Part shown: piece after piece, positions 6,710 to 14,508 of the stretch
Position numbering within the stretch: the first letter of the stretch is position 1
Layout: the number at the start of each line of letters is the position of its first letter
Made by a program: the position numbers and the translations under genes
Source of the DNA: DRGT01 sp022567895
GTDB taxonomy: Archaea; Thermoproteota; Nitrososphaeria; Nitrososphaerales; Nitrosopumilaceae
Assembly: GCA_022567895.1 (NCBI GenBank)
Contig: JADFGC010000013.1
Span: forward strand, 1 to 23,092
Direction of reading: 5' to 3'
Length of the DNA: 23,092 nucleotides
Notes under the pieces: model-generated
The model's input: the letters and a program-made list of their open reading frames with translations, nothing else
Database searches by the model: none
What the model was told of the DNA's origin: nothing

Positions 6710-8389
6710 TTAATTTGAGATTGGTTTTGTAACTGCTCCTTCTGCAGCAGAGCCAACTAAGGATGCATATTTTGCCAGTGCACCTGATGTGTAATTTGAT
6801 TTTGGCTGTCTCCATTCGTTTCTTCTTTTTTGAAGATCCTCTTCTGAAACATTAAGATTGATGCTGTTTGTCTCAGTATCGATACTAATTTTGTCTCCAT
6901 TTTTTACAAGTGCTATTGGTCCGCCAACAAATGCTTCTGGTGCTACATGGCCAACCATAAATCCACGCGTTCCGCCAGAGAATCTACCATCTGTTACCAT
7001 TGCTATTTTTTTTCCTAAACCTTGACCAACAAGTGCTGCAGTTGTTGCAAGCATTTCTCTCATTCCAGGACCGCCTTTTGGACCTTCATATCTAATTACT
7101 ATAACATCACCTTCTTCGATTTCTCCTTTCGCAGTAGCATCAAATGCATCCTCTTCTCTATCAAAGACTTTGGCTTTTCCAGTAAATTTTGTAATTTCTA
7201 TACCTGCAGTTTTAATTACTGCTCCCTCTGGCGCTAAAGATCCTTTCAAAATTAATGCAGTTCCAACACTATGTAATGGTGATTCAACTGATTTTACAAT
7301 TTTTTGATCTGGAGACGCAGGTATTGTCATGCCATCCAAGTTTTCTTTGATTGTTTTTCCAGTAACCGTTAATGTATTTTCATGAATCAAATTCTTATCA
7401 AGTAGTTTTTTTAATACAAATGGTATTCCACCTATCTTGTCCAAACTATTCATCACGTAATTTCCGCCGGGTTTCATATCAGCTAGGTGTGGAGTCTTTC
7501 TTCTTACTCTTTCAAAGTCATCATAGGTTAACTTTATCCCAACTTCACTTGCCAGTGCCAATAAATGCAAAATTCCATTTGTTGAGCCGCCTACCGCATT
7601 TAGCATTGTAATTGCATTTTCAAATGCTTCAAAGGTTAGAATTTCTCGAGGACGAATTTTTTGTCCTAAAAGTTCTACACACGCTTTGCCAGTATCATAC
7701 ACTATCTTTTCTCTTCTATCGTCTTCAGCAGGTGGACTGGCGCTTCCTGGCAATGCAAGACCTATAGCTTCAGAGATTGATGCCATGGTATTTGCAGTAA
7801 ACATTCCTCCACACGAGCCTGCATTTGGGCATGCAACATTTTCAATATTCTTTAATTCTTCAAGTGAAATCTGACCAGAATCATATGCTCCAACTGCTTC
7901 GTAAACATCAACAACAGTTAACTCTCTACCATCTAGCATTCCGGGCATAATGGTTCCACCGTAAACAAAAACTGATGGAAGATTGAGACGAGCCATTGCC
8001 ATCATTGTTCCAGGTAAGCTTTTGTCACAACCTGCTATTCCAACAATCCCATCATATTGATGAGCTCGTACCATTAATTCAATAGAATCTGCAATCACTT
8101 CTCTACTGACTAGTGATGATTTCATTCCTTCATGACCCATTGCAATTCCATCGCTAACTGCTATTGTACTAAATTCTCTAGGTGTTGCACCTGCATCACT
8201 TACTCCCTCTTTTGCTTTTTGTGCAAGACGACCTAAGTGAATGTTACATGGCGTAGCTTCATTTCCAGTATGGCAAACTCCAATGAACGGCTTACTAAGA
8301 TCATCATCTGATAATCCCATAGCTTTGTACATTGCTCTATGGGGAGACCTTGCTGTTCCTTCTACTACATTTCTACTAGAAATTTCCAT
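6710..8389 (-). CDS. ilvD: Dihydroxy-acid dehydratase
   Basis: IlvD dehydrates 2,3-dihydroxy-isovalerate and 2,3-dihydroxy-3-methylvalerate to the 2-keto acids of valine and isoleucine synthesis. The 559-residue protein has the family cysteines for the iron-sulfur cluster: Cys48 in 'TPCN', Cys121 in 'GCDKSLPG' and Cys193 in 'NAGSCGGMFTAN'. Lys123 next to the second cysteine is the usual carbamylated lysine. The C-terminal 'SGGTRGFMVGHVAPEA' motif is present. The spacing of the three cysteines fits the [2Fe-2S] type found in archaea. It appears to be a single-gene unit with its own promoter and is not linked to other ilv or leu genes in this window. Confidence 0.96.
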   Translation of the reverse strand: MEISSRNVVEGTARSPHRAMYKAMGLSDDDLSKPFIGVCHTGNEATPCNIHLGRLAQKAKEGVSDAGATPREFSTIAVSDGIAMGHEGMKSSLVSREVIADSIELMVRAHQYDGIVGIAGCDKSLPGTMMAMARLNLPSVFVYGGTIMPGMLDGRELTVVDVYEAVGAYDSGQISLEELKNIENVACPNAGSCGGMFTANTMASISEAIGLALPGSASPPAEDDRREKIVYDTGKACVELLGQKIRPREILTFEAFENAITMLNAVGGSTNGILHLLALASEVGIKLTYDDFERVRRKTPHLADMKPGGNYVMNSLDKIGGIPFVLKKLLDKNLIHENTLTVTGKTIKENLDGMTIPASPDQKIVKSVESPLHSVGTALILKGSLAPEGAVIKTAGIEITKFTGKAKVFDREEDAFDATAKGEIEEGDVIVIRYEGPKGGPGMREMLATTAALVGQGLGKKIAMVTDGRFSGGTRGFMVGHVAPEAFVGGPIALVKNGDKISIDTETNSINLNVSEEDLQKRRNEWRQPKSNYTSGALAKYASLVGSAAEGAVTKPISN

Positions 8390-8416
8390 AATGTAACACC
8401 AAAAGATTATGTTTGC

Positions 8417-8425
8417 TATAATTTA
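8417..8425 (-). promoter_or_regulatory. TATA box of ilvD
   Basis: Read on the minus strand, TAAATTATA begins 36 bp before the ilvD ATG, giving a leader of about 6 nt. It lies in the 48-bp gap between ilvD and the upstream gene. Confidence 0.45.
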
Positions 8426-8437
8426 GACTTTTGAATT

Positions 8438-9043
8438 TTATCTACGTATTGCTTGGGCATCTAACTCTTGTAGCTGCTCTTCAATTTCTTCAGGTGTCTC
8501 ATTACCATATGAAATCAAAATTCTGTCATTCTCTTGTCCTATGTAGTCTAAAATGCTATCAACTTGTTGGTGATTAATGTAGAACTTTAATGAAAATTTA
8601 TCATCTGTACAAAAGTCTCTCTCTCCCTGCTGTGATGTAAAAACAAAACACTCATCAGTTAATGTGAGTCCTAAAGTTTCAAAAAGATATCCCATTGTAA
8701 CCCCGCTAGAATGTCGGTGTATTGTATTACCATCAGCACCTTCAAAATGTATCCAACTACTCTTTATCTGATAAGCCGGCGATGAAAAATCAAACTTGTC
8801 CCCAAAAAGTCGTACTAGTAATGAAATGTGGTCGTGCTCGTCTCCAAGCGTTCCTGCACCTGGTGGAGCACCTGGTACTGCACCTTGCATAGTGACAAAT
8901 GTATAAGCTGAATAACCAACTATTACTGCAATAATTCCAAAAATGCCTGCCGCCATTAAGAAACTTTTTCTCTTTTCACGAGATCTTTTTACAGCAAAAC
9001 TTTCTCGCTCTTCCTCTCTTTCTTTTCTTGATTTTTTACCCAT
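8438..9043 (-). CDS. Single-pass membrane protein of unknown function
   Basis: The 201-residue protein begins with a highly charged cytoplasmic stretch (residues 1-27, rich in Lys/Arg/Glu), followed by one transmembrane helix at about 28-52, then a Gly/Pro linker and a ~135-residue domain predicted outside the cell. The outer domain has 'DEHDH' (His70, His72) and 'IHRHSSG' (His109, His111) plus two cysteines (132 and 145), which could form a metal site and a disulfide. I do not recognise the family by name; it looks like a conserved thaumarchaeal protein. A TATA-like box is seen on the minus strand around 9070-9077. The ilvD gene follows on the same strand but appears to have its own promoter. 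Confidence 0.75.
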   Translation of the reverse strand: MGKKSRKEREEERESFAVKRSREKRKSFLMAAGIFGIIAVIVGYSAYTFVTMQGAVPGAPPGAGTLGDEHDHISLLVRLFGDKFDFSSPAYQIKSSWIHFEGADGNTIHRHSSGVTMGYLFETLGLTLTDECFVFTSQQGERDFCTDDKFSLKFYINHQQVDSILDYIGQENDRILISYGNETPEEIEEQLQELDAQAIRR

Positions 9044-9093
9044 TGAACAGTCAATTTGAAAAAATTACCCTAATTAACTGAATCGATGAAACA

Positions 9094-9102
9094 ATAAATT
9101 AA
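9094..9102 (+). promoter_or_regulatory. TATA box of the HIT gene
   Basis: ATAAATTAA begins 28 bp before the ATG at 9122, fitting a leaderless transcript. The short divergent gap (9044-9121) also holds a TATA-like box for the upstream minus-strand gene at 9070-9077. Confidence 0.45.
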
Positions 9103-9121
9103 ACAAAATTGAAATTTTGAT

Positions 9122-9535
9122 ATGGACTGTTTGTTCTGTGATATTATCAATGGGAAAAAAATGGGACATTTCATCTATGAAGATGAAACACATGTAGCAT
9201 TTTTAGATAGATATCCAATTGATGTTGGCCATAGTCTTGTTGTTCCTAGGGAACATCATGAAAGAATTACTGATATGCCTGCAGATAAAGTTGGAGAACT
9301 TTTTTCCAAAGCCACAAAAATTGTTAACGGAGTATTACAAGCTACAAACGCTGATGCTTTTAGTCTAGGACAGAATAATGGCAGAGCAGCAAAACAAATT
9401 ATTCCACATGTACATGTTCACATTATTCCACGTTATGAACATAAAGGAACAATTTGGACAAAAAGAGGAATTCCAACTGATGATGAATTAAGTGAACTTG
9501 CTCAAAAAATTCGAAAAATCATAGAATCTAATTAA
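9122..9535 (+). CDS. HIT family nucleotide hydrolase
   Basis: Histidine-triad proteins hydrolyse or transfer nucleoside monophosphates from substrates such as AMP-lysine, adenosine phosphoramidates or diadenosine polyphosphates. The 137-residue protein has the triad 'HVHVHIIPR' with His96, His98 (the expected nucleophile) and His100, the substrate-binding 'FLDRYPIDVGHSLVVPREH', and an N-terminal Cys-x2-Cys (residues 3 and 6) seen in many HIT proteins, often with a zinc ion. It ends 4 bp before the aRF1 stop codon, so the two genes converge. The exact substrate cannot be told from sequence. Confidence 0.92.
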   Translation: MDCLFCDIINGKKMGHFIYEDETHVAFLDRYPIDVGHSLVVPREHHERITDMPADKVGELFSKATKIVNGVLQATNADAFSLGQNNGRAAKQIIPHVHVHIIPRYEHKGTIWTKRGIPTDDELSELAQKIRKIIESN

Positions 9536-9539
9536 ATTT

Positions 9540-10826
9540 CTAACTACTTACAGAATGTCCTGGATTGTATCTTAAAATCGCGCCAATTTTACCAAGACTT
9601 GATAGCATCACACCGTGTTCAGCTTTTCCTGAAATAACTTCAATTTTTGAACCTGTTTTTACGGCAATTAATGCAAGATAGTCTACAATGTCTTGCTCTG
9701 ATGCTTCTAAATCCATTGCTTTACAACTCGGACATGGAGAATTGAGTAGCTCAGTTTTTCTAGGAATTACATTTGGTCGTTCAACCATCTCTTCTTGTAT
9801 GTGCTGACATCTTTTGCATTTTACTTCTATTCTATTAAGATCAGTATCATCTGTAATGATTATTGTATCAACTACGTTCTTTTTCAATAATTCAATAATT
9901 TCATTTAATCCATATGTCCCTAATCCAGAATGTGAATTGATATGTTGGAATAATTTTTCAACAATTTGTTTTTCTTCCACCATTCTAAAACCAGATAAAA
10001 TATCTCCTGCTTTTGCAAATGCTTCTCTAATTCCTTCAGAACCTGAATATGAAGAATCAATTGTATCAATGATCATTTCTTGCAAACGATATTCTAGATA
10101 ATCTCCATTGATAAAATCCTCTTTTGTTGGCCCTGGCCCTGAAATTATTAGTCCTTTGATTGGATAAATATCAATAAAATATTCTTTTGTAGTTCCAGCA
10201 ACTCTGTTAAAGTAATACGTTAACTCCATTTCTCTGAGTTTTTGAAATCTTTTTGCAGATTGTCCACCTTGTCTATGTTTTCCTGCAACTCCAGAACCTG
10301 TTTCTGACAAAACTTCAATTTTATCTCCATGAAGCAAACCCCATCCAGCATCTTTTGCATCAATTGCTAAAAATCCAATTAGATTATCATCTTTTAGCAT
10401 ATCTTTTAAAATGTCAACATGAAAATGATCATCACATCTGTAAAGAAATGTTTTTAGATCTTTTGGAGGATCTAATTCAAAAGCTTTGACTACTTCTGTA
10501 CCAATTGGCCCTCCACCTTCTCTTGGCAATGCCCCACAAAAAATCACTAATCCTCGTTCAGGAGTTTTTTTGTAAAGTCTTAACCTTTGGATAACTTTGC
10601 CCAAAGAATCAATAACATGAGTACGTGTAAGATCTGATTTAATATTATCAGCAGTTCCCTGCTCTTCTTTTAACTGAGTGATTACTTCATGTAATTGCTT
10701 TCCTTTTGGAACATATACCGAAATTAATTCTGTTCCATGGCCTGAAACTTGTGATAACTCATTCAGTGTTTTTCTAATTTTATACATTTTAACAGAATCT
10801 TGTTTTTCGATTTTTATTTTGCCCAT
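9540..10826 (-). CDS. prf1: Peptide chain release factor aRF1
   Basis: aRF1 recognises all three stop codons in the ribosomal A site and triggers release of the peptide; it works with aEF1A and ABCE1. The 428-residue protein shows the stop-decoding 'NIKS' at residues 61-64 and 'YxCxxxF' at 129-135 in domain 1, and the catalytic 'GGQ' at 187-189 within 'GKHRQGGQSAKR' in domain 2. Domain 3 carries a Cys-x2-Cys and 'CPSC' pair that probably binds zinc. A TATA-like element TAACTATTAT (10851-10860, minus strand) is about 34 bp before the ATG. It is a single-copy essential gene in archaea. Confidence 0.97.
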   Translation of the reverse strand: MGKIKIEKQDSVKMYKIRKTLNELSQVSGHGTELISVYVPKGKQLHEVITQLKEEQGTADNIKSDLTRTHVIDSLGKVIQRLRLYKKTPERGLVIFCGALPREGGGPIGTEVVKAFELDPPKDLKTFLYRCDDHFHVDILKDMLKDDNLIGFLAIDAKDAGWGLLHGDKIEVLSETGSGVAGKHRQGGQSAKRFQKLREMELTYYFNRVAGTTKEYFIDIYPIKGLIISGPGPTKEDFINGDYLEYRLQEMIIDTIDSSYSGSEGIREAFAKAGDILSGFRMVEEKQIVEKLFQHINSHSGLGTYGLNEIIELLKKNVVDTIIITDDTDLNRIEVKCKRCQHIQEEMVERPNVIPRKTELLNSPCPSCKAMDLEASEQDIVDYLALIAVKTGSKIEVISGKAEHGVMLSSLGKIGAILRYNPGHSVSS

Positions 10827-10862
10827 TAGTTTACCATCTCTAGCCTTTGCATAATAGTTACG

Positions 10863-11528
10863 TCAAGCAGTAGTATTACTCAAGTCATCAATTACTTTTC
10901 TAAAAACATCTATTGGTTGGTTTCCTCTAATCTTGATTATTTTTTCATCATTAAAAATTAGAAATGATGGTGTAGCATCAATTCCAATCTCTCTTCCAAA
11001 TTGTTCCAAATCCAACACTCTTTGTCGATATTTATGATCAGCAAGACATGAATTGAATTTTTCTATATCCAAATTAGATGTTATGGCAAACTGATTTAGA
11101 GAATCATCAGTTATCCACCCTGTTTTCTCACCAGCCCAGTTTGCGTACAACTCATCGTGATATGACCAGTATTTTCCTTGATCTTCTGCACAGTATGCTG
11201 CCTCTGCAGCAAGAACAGAATCAGGACCATTTAATGGAAAATCCTTGAAAACTAGATTTGCTATTCCTGTTTCAATGTACTCTCTTTGAATAATATCCAA
11301 ACTTGATTCATGAAATCTGTAACAAAATGTACACTGAAAATCCCCCCACTCCAAAATAGTAATTGGGGCATTAGGGTTTCCAACAATGGGAGAACCATTT
11401 CTAACCAATTTTTGAGCAGTTAACAAGGTTTCATTATTCTCAACTTTGTCATTTTCTGCAATGCCAAGATATGCTCCGACAAAAATTCCTATGATCGCCG
11501 GAATAGCTAGCAAGTAATAATTTCTCAT
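10863..11528 (-). CDS. DsbA-like thioredoxin-fold disulfide oxidoreductase, membrane-anchored
   Basis: The protein has an N-terminal hydrophobic helix (about residues 4-23) that serves as signal or anchor, placing the rest outside the membrane. The thioredoxin-fold domain shows 'GDFQCTFCYRFH' with redox cysteines 66 and 69 and the cis-proline 'DATPSF' (Pro187), both typical of the DsbA/BdbD group. Two more cysteines (113 and 161) flank the helical insertion and may form a structural disulfide. The likely role is making or rearranging disulfides in secreted proteins. Its ATG at 11526-11528 has an ATTTATAG box 30 bp upstream (11551-11558). It diverges from cbtB. Thaumarchaea often carry several such paralogs. 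Confidence 0.9.
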   Translation of the reverse strand: MRNYYLLAIPAIIGIFVGAYLGIAENDKVENNETLLTAQKLVRNGSPIVGNPNAPITILEWGDFQCTFCYRFHESSLDIIQREYIETGIANLVFKDFPLNGPDSVLAAEAAYCAEDQGKYWSYHDELYANWAGEKTGWITDDSLNQFAITSNLDIEKFNSCLADHKYRQRVLDLEQFGREIGIDATPSFLIFNDEKIIKIRGNQPIDVFRKVIDDLSNTTA

Positions 11529-11550
11529 TTAATGATCGACCTATTCTATT

Positions 11551-11558
11551 CTATAAAT
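11551..11558 (-). promoter_or_regulatory. TATA box of the DsbA-like gene
   Basis: ATTTATAG on the minus strand starts 30 bp before the ATG at 11528, implying a leaderless mRNA. It is part of a 78-bp divergent promoter region. Confidence 0.5.
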
Positions 11559-11576
11559 CTGTGATAGCTGTAAGAA

Positions 11577-11585
11577 TTTAAATAA
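11577..11585 (+). promoter_or_regulatory. TATA box of the cbtBA operon
   Basis: TTTAAATAA lies 30 bp before the ATG at 11607. With so short a 5' region there is no room for a cobalamin riboswitch, so any cobalt or B12 control must act at the DNA level. Confidence 0.55.
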
Positions 11586-11606
11586 TCAGAACCCTTTGTC
11601 GATGCA

Positions 11607-11822
11607 ATGTCTTACTCTAAAGAGGTTGTTGTTTCTAAACCTCGTGTTCCAATCTTTGCTGTTGCAATTCTTGCTGTAATCTTTGCTTTTGGTTTGTTTT
11701 TTGTTGGTTATGATCAAGGACATTTGTTTAGTATTATTCAAGGTGCAGAAGCATTTGATGATCTTTTCATTCATGAATTAACTCATGATATGAGACACGC
11801 TGCTGGCTTTCCCTGTCATTAG
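11607..11822 (+). CDS. cbtB: CbtB-like cobalt transporter small subunit
   Basis: CbtB is the small partner of the CbtA transporter, which bioinformatic studies linked to cobalt uptake for cobalamin synthesis. The 71-residue protein has one transmembrane helix (about residues 14-34) and the family's C-terminal histidine pattern 'HELTHDMRHAAGFPCH' (His56, His60, His64, Cys70, His71), which probably captures the metal. Another ATG at 11602 is in a different frame. It lies 11 bp before cbtA and shares its promoter. Family recognition rests on the C-terminal motif and the neighbour. Confidence 0.88.
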   Translation: MSYSKEVVVSKPRVPIFAVAILAVIFAFGLFFVGYDQGHLFSIIQGAEAFDDLFIHELTHDMRHAAGFPCH

Positions 11823-11833
11823 GTGAATATTAT

Positions 11834-12565
11834 ATGAAAACGGGGCATTTCATTGGAATAGTTTTGTTGGCAGGTTGTTTTGCTGGAATAATTCATGGTG
11901 CTGCAAACTTGGCAATAGTTGAACCATATCTTGATGAAGCAATTGGAATTGAAAATCAAAATCTATTTGCATCTGGAGAAGAAAAAGACACTCCACAATT
12001 CTGGGTAGAGTATTCTGCATATAGAGATTGGCAGAAAGGTGGTCAAGTTCTTGCCGGTGCAATTCTTGGTACCTCAATTGGTGCATTGTTTGGAATTGTA
12101 TTTGCATATTCAAGAAAAATTTTGCCAGGACAACACAATGTAAAGAAAGCATTAGTTCTAGCTGGAATAATGTGGCTTACCATTTACTTGATACCATTTT
12201 TGAAATACCCCGCAAATCCTCCAACCGTTGGTGATTCAGAAACAGTTGTTTTACGTGCAACATTATACCTTGCATTTATTGCAATTTCAGGCTTTTCCGT
12301 TATTGGATTTTATCAATTATCTAAAAAATTCCAAGGAAGAAAAAAACTTGTTGCGGTAATTGGCTATGCAGCATTTATGACAGCTATGTTTGTTGTGATG
12401 CCTCCTAATCCTGATGAAATCGCCGCACCTATGGAATTGGTAAATGGATTTAGAGTAATGTCAGTTGTTGCTGTATCTGTATTCTGGCTTGCTTTAGGAA
12501 TAATTCTTGGATTATTCTGGCAAAAGATTCAACCCGACAAGCCTATCCAAACACAAACAAACTAA
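11834..12565 (+). CDS. cbtA: CbtA-like cobalt transporter membrane subunit
   Basis: The 243-residue protein has about six hydrophobic segments (near residues 5-25, 69-93, 104-122, 136-157, 170-188 and 208-229). It has a conserved first helix 'LLAGCFAGIIHG', a loop with acidic residues after it, and 'MWLTIYLIPFLKYPANPP' in the middle, all typical of the CbtA family. It follows cbtB with an 11-bp gap and so belongs to the same transcript. Thaumarchaea make cobalamin and need cobalt, which fits. Downstream is the operator and regulator pair; whether that regulator also acts on cbtBA is unknown, since the palindrome is not found before cbtB. Confidence 0.88.
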   Translation: MKTGHFIGIVLLAGCFAGIIHGAANLAIVEPYLDEAIGIENQNLFASGEEKDTPQFWVEYSAYRDWQKGGQVLAGAILGTSIGALFGIVFAYSRKILPGQHNVKKALVLAGIMWLTIYLIPFLKYPANPPTVGDSETVVLRATLYLAFIAISGFSVIGFYQLSKKFQGRKKLVAVIGYAAFMTAMFVVMPPNPDEIAAPMELVNGFRVMSVVAVSVFWLALGIILGLFWQKIQPDKPIQTQTN

Positions 12566-12567
12566 TA

Positions 12568-12589
12568 TCATTCTAAATTCTTAGAATGA
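12568..12589. promoter_or_regulatory. 22-bp palindromic operator, copy 1
   Basis: TCATTCTAA, spacer ATTC, TTAGAATGA forms a perfect 9-4-9 inverted repeat just after cbtA and 10 bp upstream of the TATA box (12600-12608) of the first regulator gene. An identical 22-bp sequence is found at 13317-13338 before the PhnD-like gene. Identity of both arms and spacer at two promoters makes a specific protein-binding site very likely. Confidence 0.75.
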
Positions 12590-12599
12590 AACCACGTCG

Positions 12600-12608
12600 T
12601 TTAAATAA
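12600..12608 (+). promoter_or_regulatory. TATA box of the winged-helix regulator pair
   Basis: TTTAAATAA is the same sequence as the cbtB box and starts 32 bp before the TTG at 12632. This supports TTG as the start codon of a leaderless mRNA. Confidence 0.55.
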
Positions 12609-12631
12609 TTCTACAAACTTTTGCTAATTGC

Positions 12632-12961
12632 TTGGCTAGAAAATTATCATTACCCCAATTAAAAAAATATGATGTTACACAAAAAATAATTGAAGCATTA
12701 GCTGATGCAGAATCTAGAGCAATTCTTTTTTCAACCATAAAAAAAGGAAAAACTGCTGCTGATTTATCTTACCAATTACAAATCCCTTTAAGTTCAGTTT
12801 ACAAAAAACTAACCGATTTAGAAGAATTAACATTGATCAAAGTAGAAAAATGGCTAATCTCAGATAAAGGTCGAAAATTCAAGATATACAAAAGCAGAAT
12901 CAGTAAAGCAGACATTACTATAAAGAAACCAGAACCCTCATTGAGTCTTATTCCTAATTAG
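12632..12961 (+). CDS. Winged-helix transcriptional regulator (paralog 1)
   Basis: This 109-residue protein is an ArsR/MarR-like winged-helix DNA-binding protein. It has 'RAILFSTIKKGKTAADLSYQLQIPLSSVYKKLTDLEELTLI' as the helix-turn-helix (about residues 29-70), followed by a wing and a C-terminal 'KPEPSLSLIPN'. It starts with TTG at 12632; there is no in-frame ATG near the start. No metal-binding cysteines are visible, so the ligand is unlikely to be bound by an ArsR-type cysteine site. It ends with a one-base overlap with the frame of the second regulator. The palindrome at 12568-12589 upstream suggests autoregulation. Confidence 0.82.
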   Translation: MARKLSLPQLKKYDVTQKIIEALADAESRAILFSTIKKGKTAADLSYQLQIPLSSVYKKLTDLEELTLIKVEKWLISDKGRKFKIYKSRISKADITIKKPEPSLSLIPN

Positions 12962-13308
12962 TGGTGAAAATGACAAAACCAAACATTATCCAACTAAGCG
13001 AATTTGATATAACTCAAAAAATTATTGAATCATTATCTAATGTGTGTACTAGAGCAGTATTGTTTTCAGTAAAAAACGAATCAAAGGATGCGACCCAAAT
13101 TGCTGACGAGTTGAAACTTTCTTTATCTACCGTTTACAAAACTTTAGCTAATTTAGAGGAGCTTGCTCTGATTGTAGTTGACAGATATGTTATTTCTAAT
13201 GAAGGTAAAAAAATCAAACTATACAAAAGCAGAATTGGTAAGGTAGAGATTAGTATTACTAATACAGAACCAACACTCAATCTTTACCCAAATCAAAAAT
13301 CTAAATAA
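12961..13308 (+). CDS. Winged-helix transcriptional regulator (paralog 2)
   Basis: The protein is clearly homologous to its upstream neighbour along its full length: 'DITQKIIESL', 'STVYKTLANLEELALIVVDRYVIS' and 'KLYKSRIGKVEISI...EPTLNLYPN' match the same regions in paralog 1. It is thus a tandem duplicate. The frame opens at GTG 12961 (sharing one base with the TAG stop of paralog 1), but ATG 12970 is the better start: GGTGA at 12963-12967 aligns with the anti-Shine-Dalgarno sequence at proper register. That gives 112 residues. One cysteine is present. It is followed by the second palindrome and the transporter operon. Confidence 0.82.
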   Translation: MVKMTKPNIIQLSEFDITQKIIESLSNVCTRAVLFSVKNESKDATQIADELKLSLSTVYKTLANLEELALIVVDRYVISNEGKKIKLYKSRIGKVEISITNTEPTLNLYPNQKSK

Positions 13309-13316
13309 AAATCGTC

Positions 13317-13338
13317 TCATTCTAAATTCTTAGAATGA
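13317..13338. promoter_or_regulatory. 22-bp palindromic operator, copy 2, with an extra half-site
   Basis: The sequence is identical to that at 12568-12589 (TCATTCTAA, ATTC, TTAGAATGA). A further imperfect half-site TTAGAACGA follows at 13343-13351, 13 bp after the start of the right arm and just before the TATA box at 13360. Binding here would place protein against the basal promoter of the PhnD-like gene. Confidence 0.75.
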
Positions 13339-13359
13339 AGTTTTAGAACGAAATGCTAC

Positions 13360-13368
13360 TTTAAATTA
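13360..13368 (+). promoter_or_regulatory. TATA box of the phnDCE-like operon
   Basis: TTTAAATTA predicts transcription from about 13388-13391. This fits either a leaderless TTG start at 13388 or a short leader before the ATG at 13397. Confidence 0.55.
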
Positions 13369-13387
13369 GTTAGCTTATCCTAAGATT

Positions 13388-14494
13388 TTGAATTTCATGC
13401 AAAATCGAATAATCATCGTTACGATAATTGCTGTTGTATTTTTTGGAGTTTTTGTTGGTATTCCAACAATCACACAAAATGTTTCAGCCGAATCTGATTC
13501 AGTGCCATCATGGATAAAAAACACCGCAAGTTTCTGGGTTGATGGAAATGTCAGCGATACTGAATTTCTTAACGCAATGGAATTTCTAATTGGTGAAGGA
13601 ATTATCCAAATTCCTAGAGAATCCGTCCCAGATGTGGATACAATAACTATTGGATTTATTCCAGTAGAAAAGGCAGATGAATTAACACCAAAAGCAGAAG
13701 CATTAGAAAAATTCCTTGAAGAAAAACTTGTTGGCGTTGATATAGAGATTGTTGTTCCAACAAATTATGAAATAATAATTGAAGGGATGCGATTTGGACA
13801 TATTGATGCAGCCTTTATGGATACTGGCCCTGCATGGATTACCCATGTAAGAACAGGGGCAGAGGCTGTCTTAGCTGAGGTAGTGAAAGGTAAAGTAAAC
13901 TATCAAGCAACAGTTTGGACAAAAGCTGATAACGATTCAATTCACTCCCTTGAAGACACACTAGGGAAGAGAGTTGCATTCACAAGTATTACTGGCTCAT
14001 CTGGTTTTGTGAAACCAATGGGAACCTTGGTGACATCTGGTTATGTCAACATTCAAGGTGATGATATTGTAGCATTAGAATCAGCACTAGTTGATTCTTT
14101 TGAAGCTTACACATTTGCAGGTGGATACAAAGCTGCATTAGAATTGTTATTAAATGATAATGTTGATGTTGCATTTGGTTCTGATATTGCCCCTCAAAAA
14201 TATCTTGATCAAGCTGATCAAGCAAAACTTCGTGTGGTAACAACAATTGGCCCTGTACCCTCTCATGTCTTTATGGTTAGTGCAGATATGTCAGATTCAA
14301 CAAAGGCTGCATTAGTTAACGCCATGGTACAACTAAACTATGAAGAAAATAACGAGATACTTGAAAATCTGTATGGAGCTGAGGCTTTACTTCCAACAAC
14401 AACTGAAATGCATATTGGTGACTTTGGAACCTACATTGAGTCTCTAACGGGATTAGATCAGTTAATTCTAGACAAGTACAACAAGAGCAAATAA
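13388..14494 (+). CDS. phnD: PhnD-family substrate-binding protein of an ABC importer
   Basis: The mature part (from about residue 84 to 350) has the PhnD/phosphate-phosphonate binding fold: 'TITIGFIPVEKADEL', 'FGHIDAAFMDTGPAWI', 'LGKRVAFTSITGSSGFVKP', 'NDNVDVAFGSD' and 'VTTIGPVPSHVF'. Family members bind phosphonate, phosphite, phosphate or related anions. An N-terminal hydrophobic segment ending in 'VSAES' is a signal peptide or anchor; there is no lipobox cysteine. Between the two lies a short thaumarchaeal module, 'PSWIKNTASFWVDG...FLIGEGIIQIP', seen in many of their secreted proteins. Start is TTG 13388 or ATG 13397 (three residues shorter, preferred by codon). phnC follows after 14 bp. 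The substrate cannot be set from sequence; next to cbtBA, a metal complex is an alternative. Confidence 0.88.
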   Translation: MNFMQNRIIIVTIIAVVFFGVFVGIPTITQNVSAESDSVPSWIKNTASFWVDGNVSDTEFLNAMEFLIGEGIIQIPRESVPDVDTITIGFIPVEKADELTPKAEALEKFLEEKLVGVDIEIVVPTNYEIIIEGMRFGHIDAAFMDTGPAWITHVRTGAEAVLAEVVKGKVNYQATVWTKADNDSIHSLEDTLGKRVAFTSITGSSGFVKPMGTLVTSGYVNIQGDDIVALESALVDSFEAYTFAGGYKAALELLLNDNVDVAFGSDIAPQKYLDQADQAKLRVVTTIGPVPSHVFMVSADMSDSTKAALVNAMVQLNYEENNEILENLYGAEALLPTTTEMHIGDFGTYIESLTGLDQLILDKYNKSK

Positions 14495-14508
14495 AATTGG
14501 TTATCTAA

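Noticed and set aside
11529..11606. Possible cobalamin riboswitch before cbtBA
   Set aside because: The gap is 78 bp, is shared with a divergent gene, and the TATA box predicts a leaderless mRNA, leaving no space for such an element.
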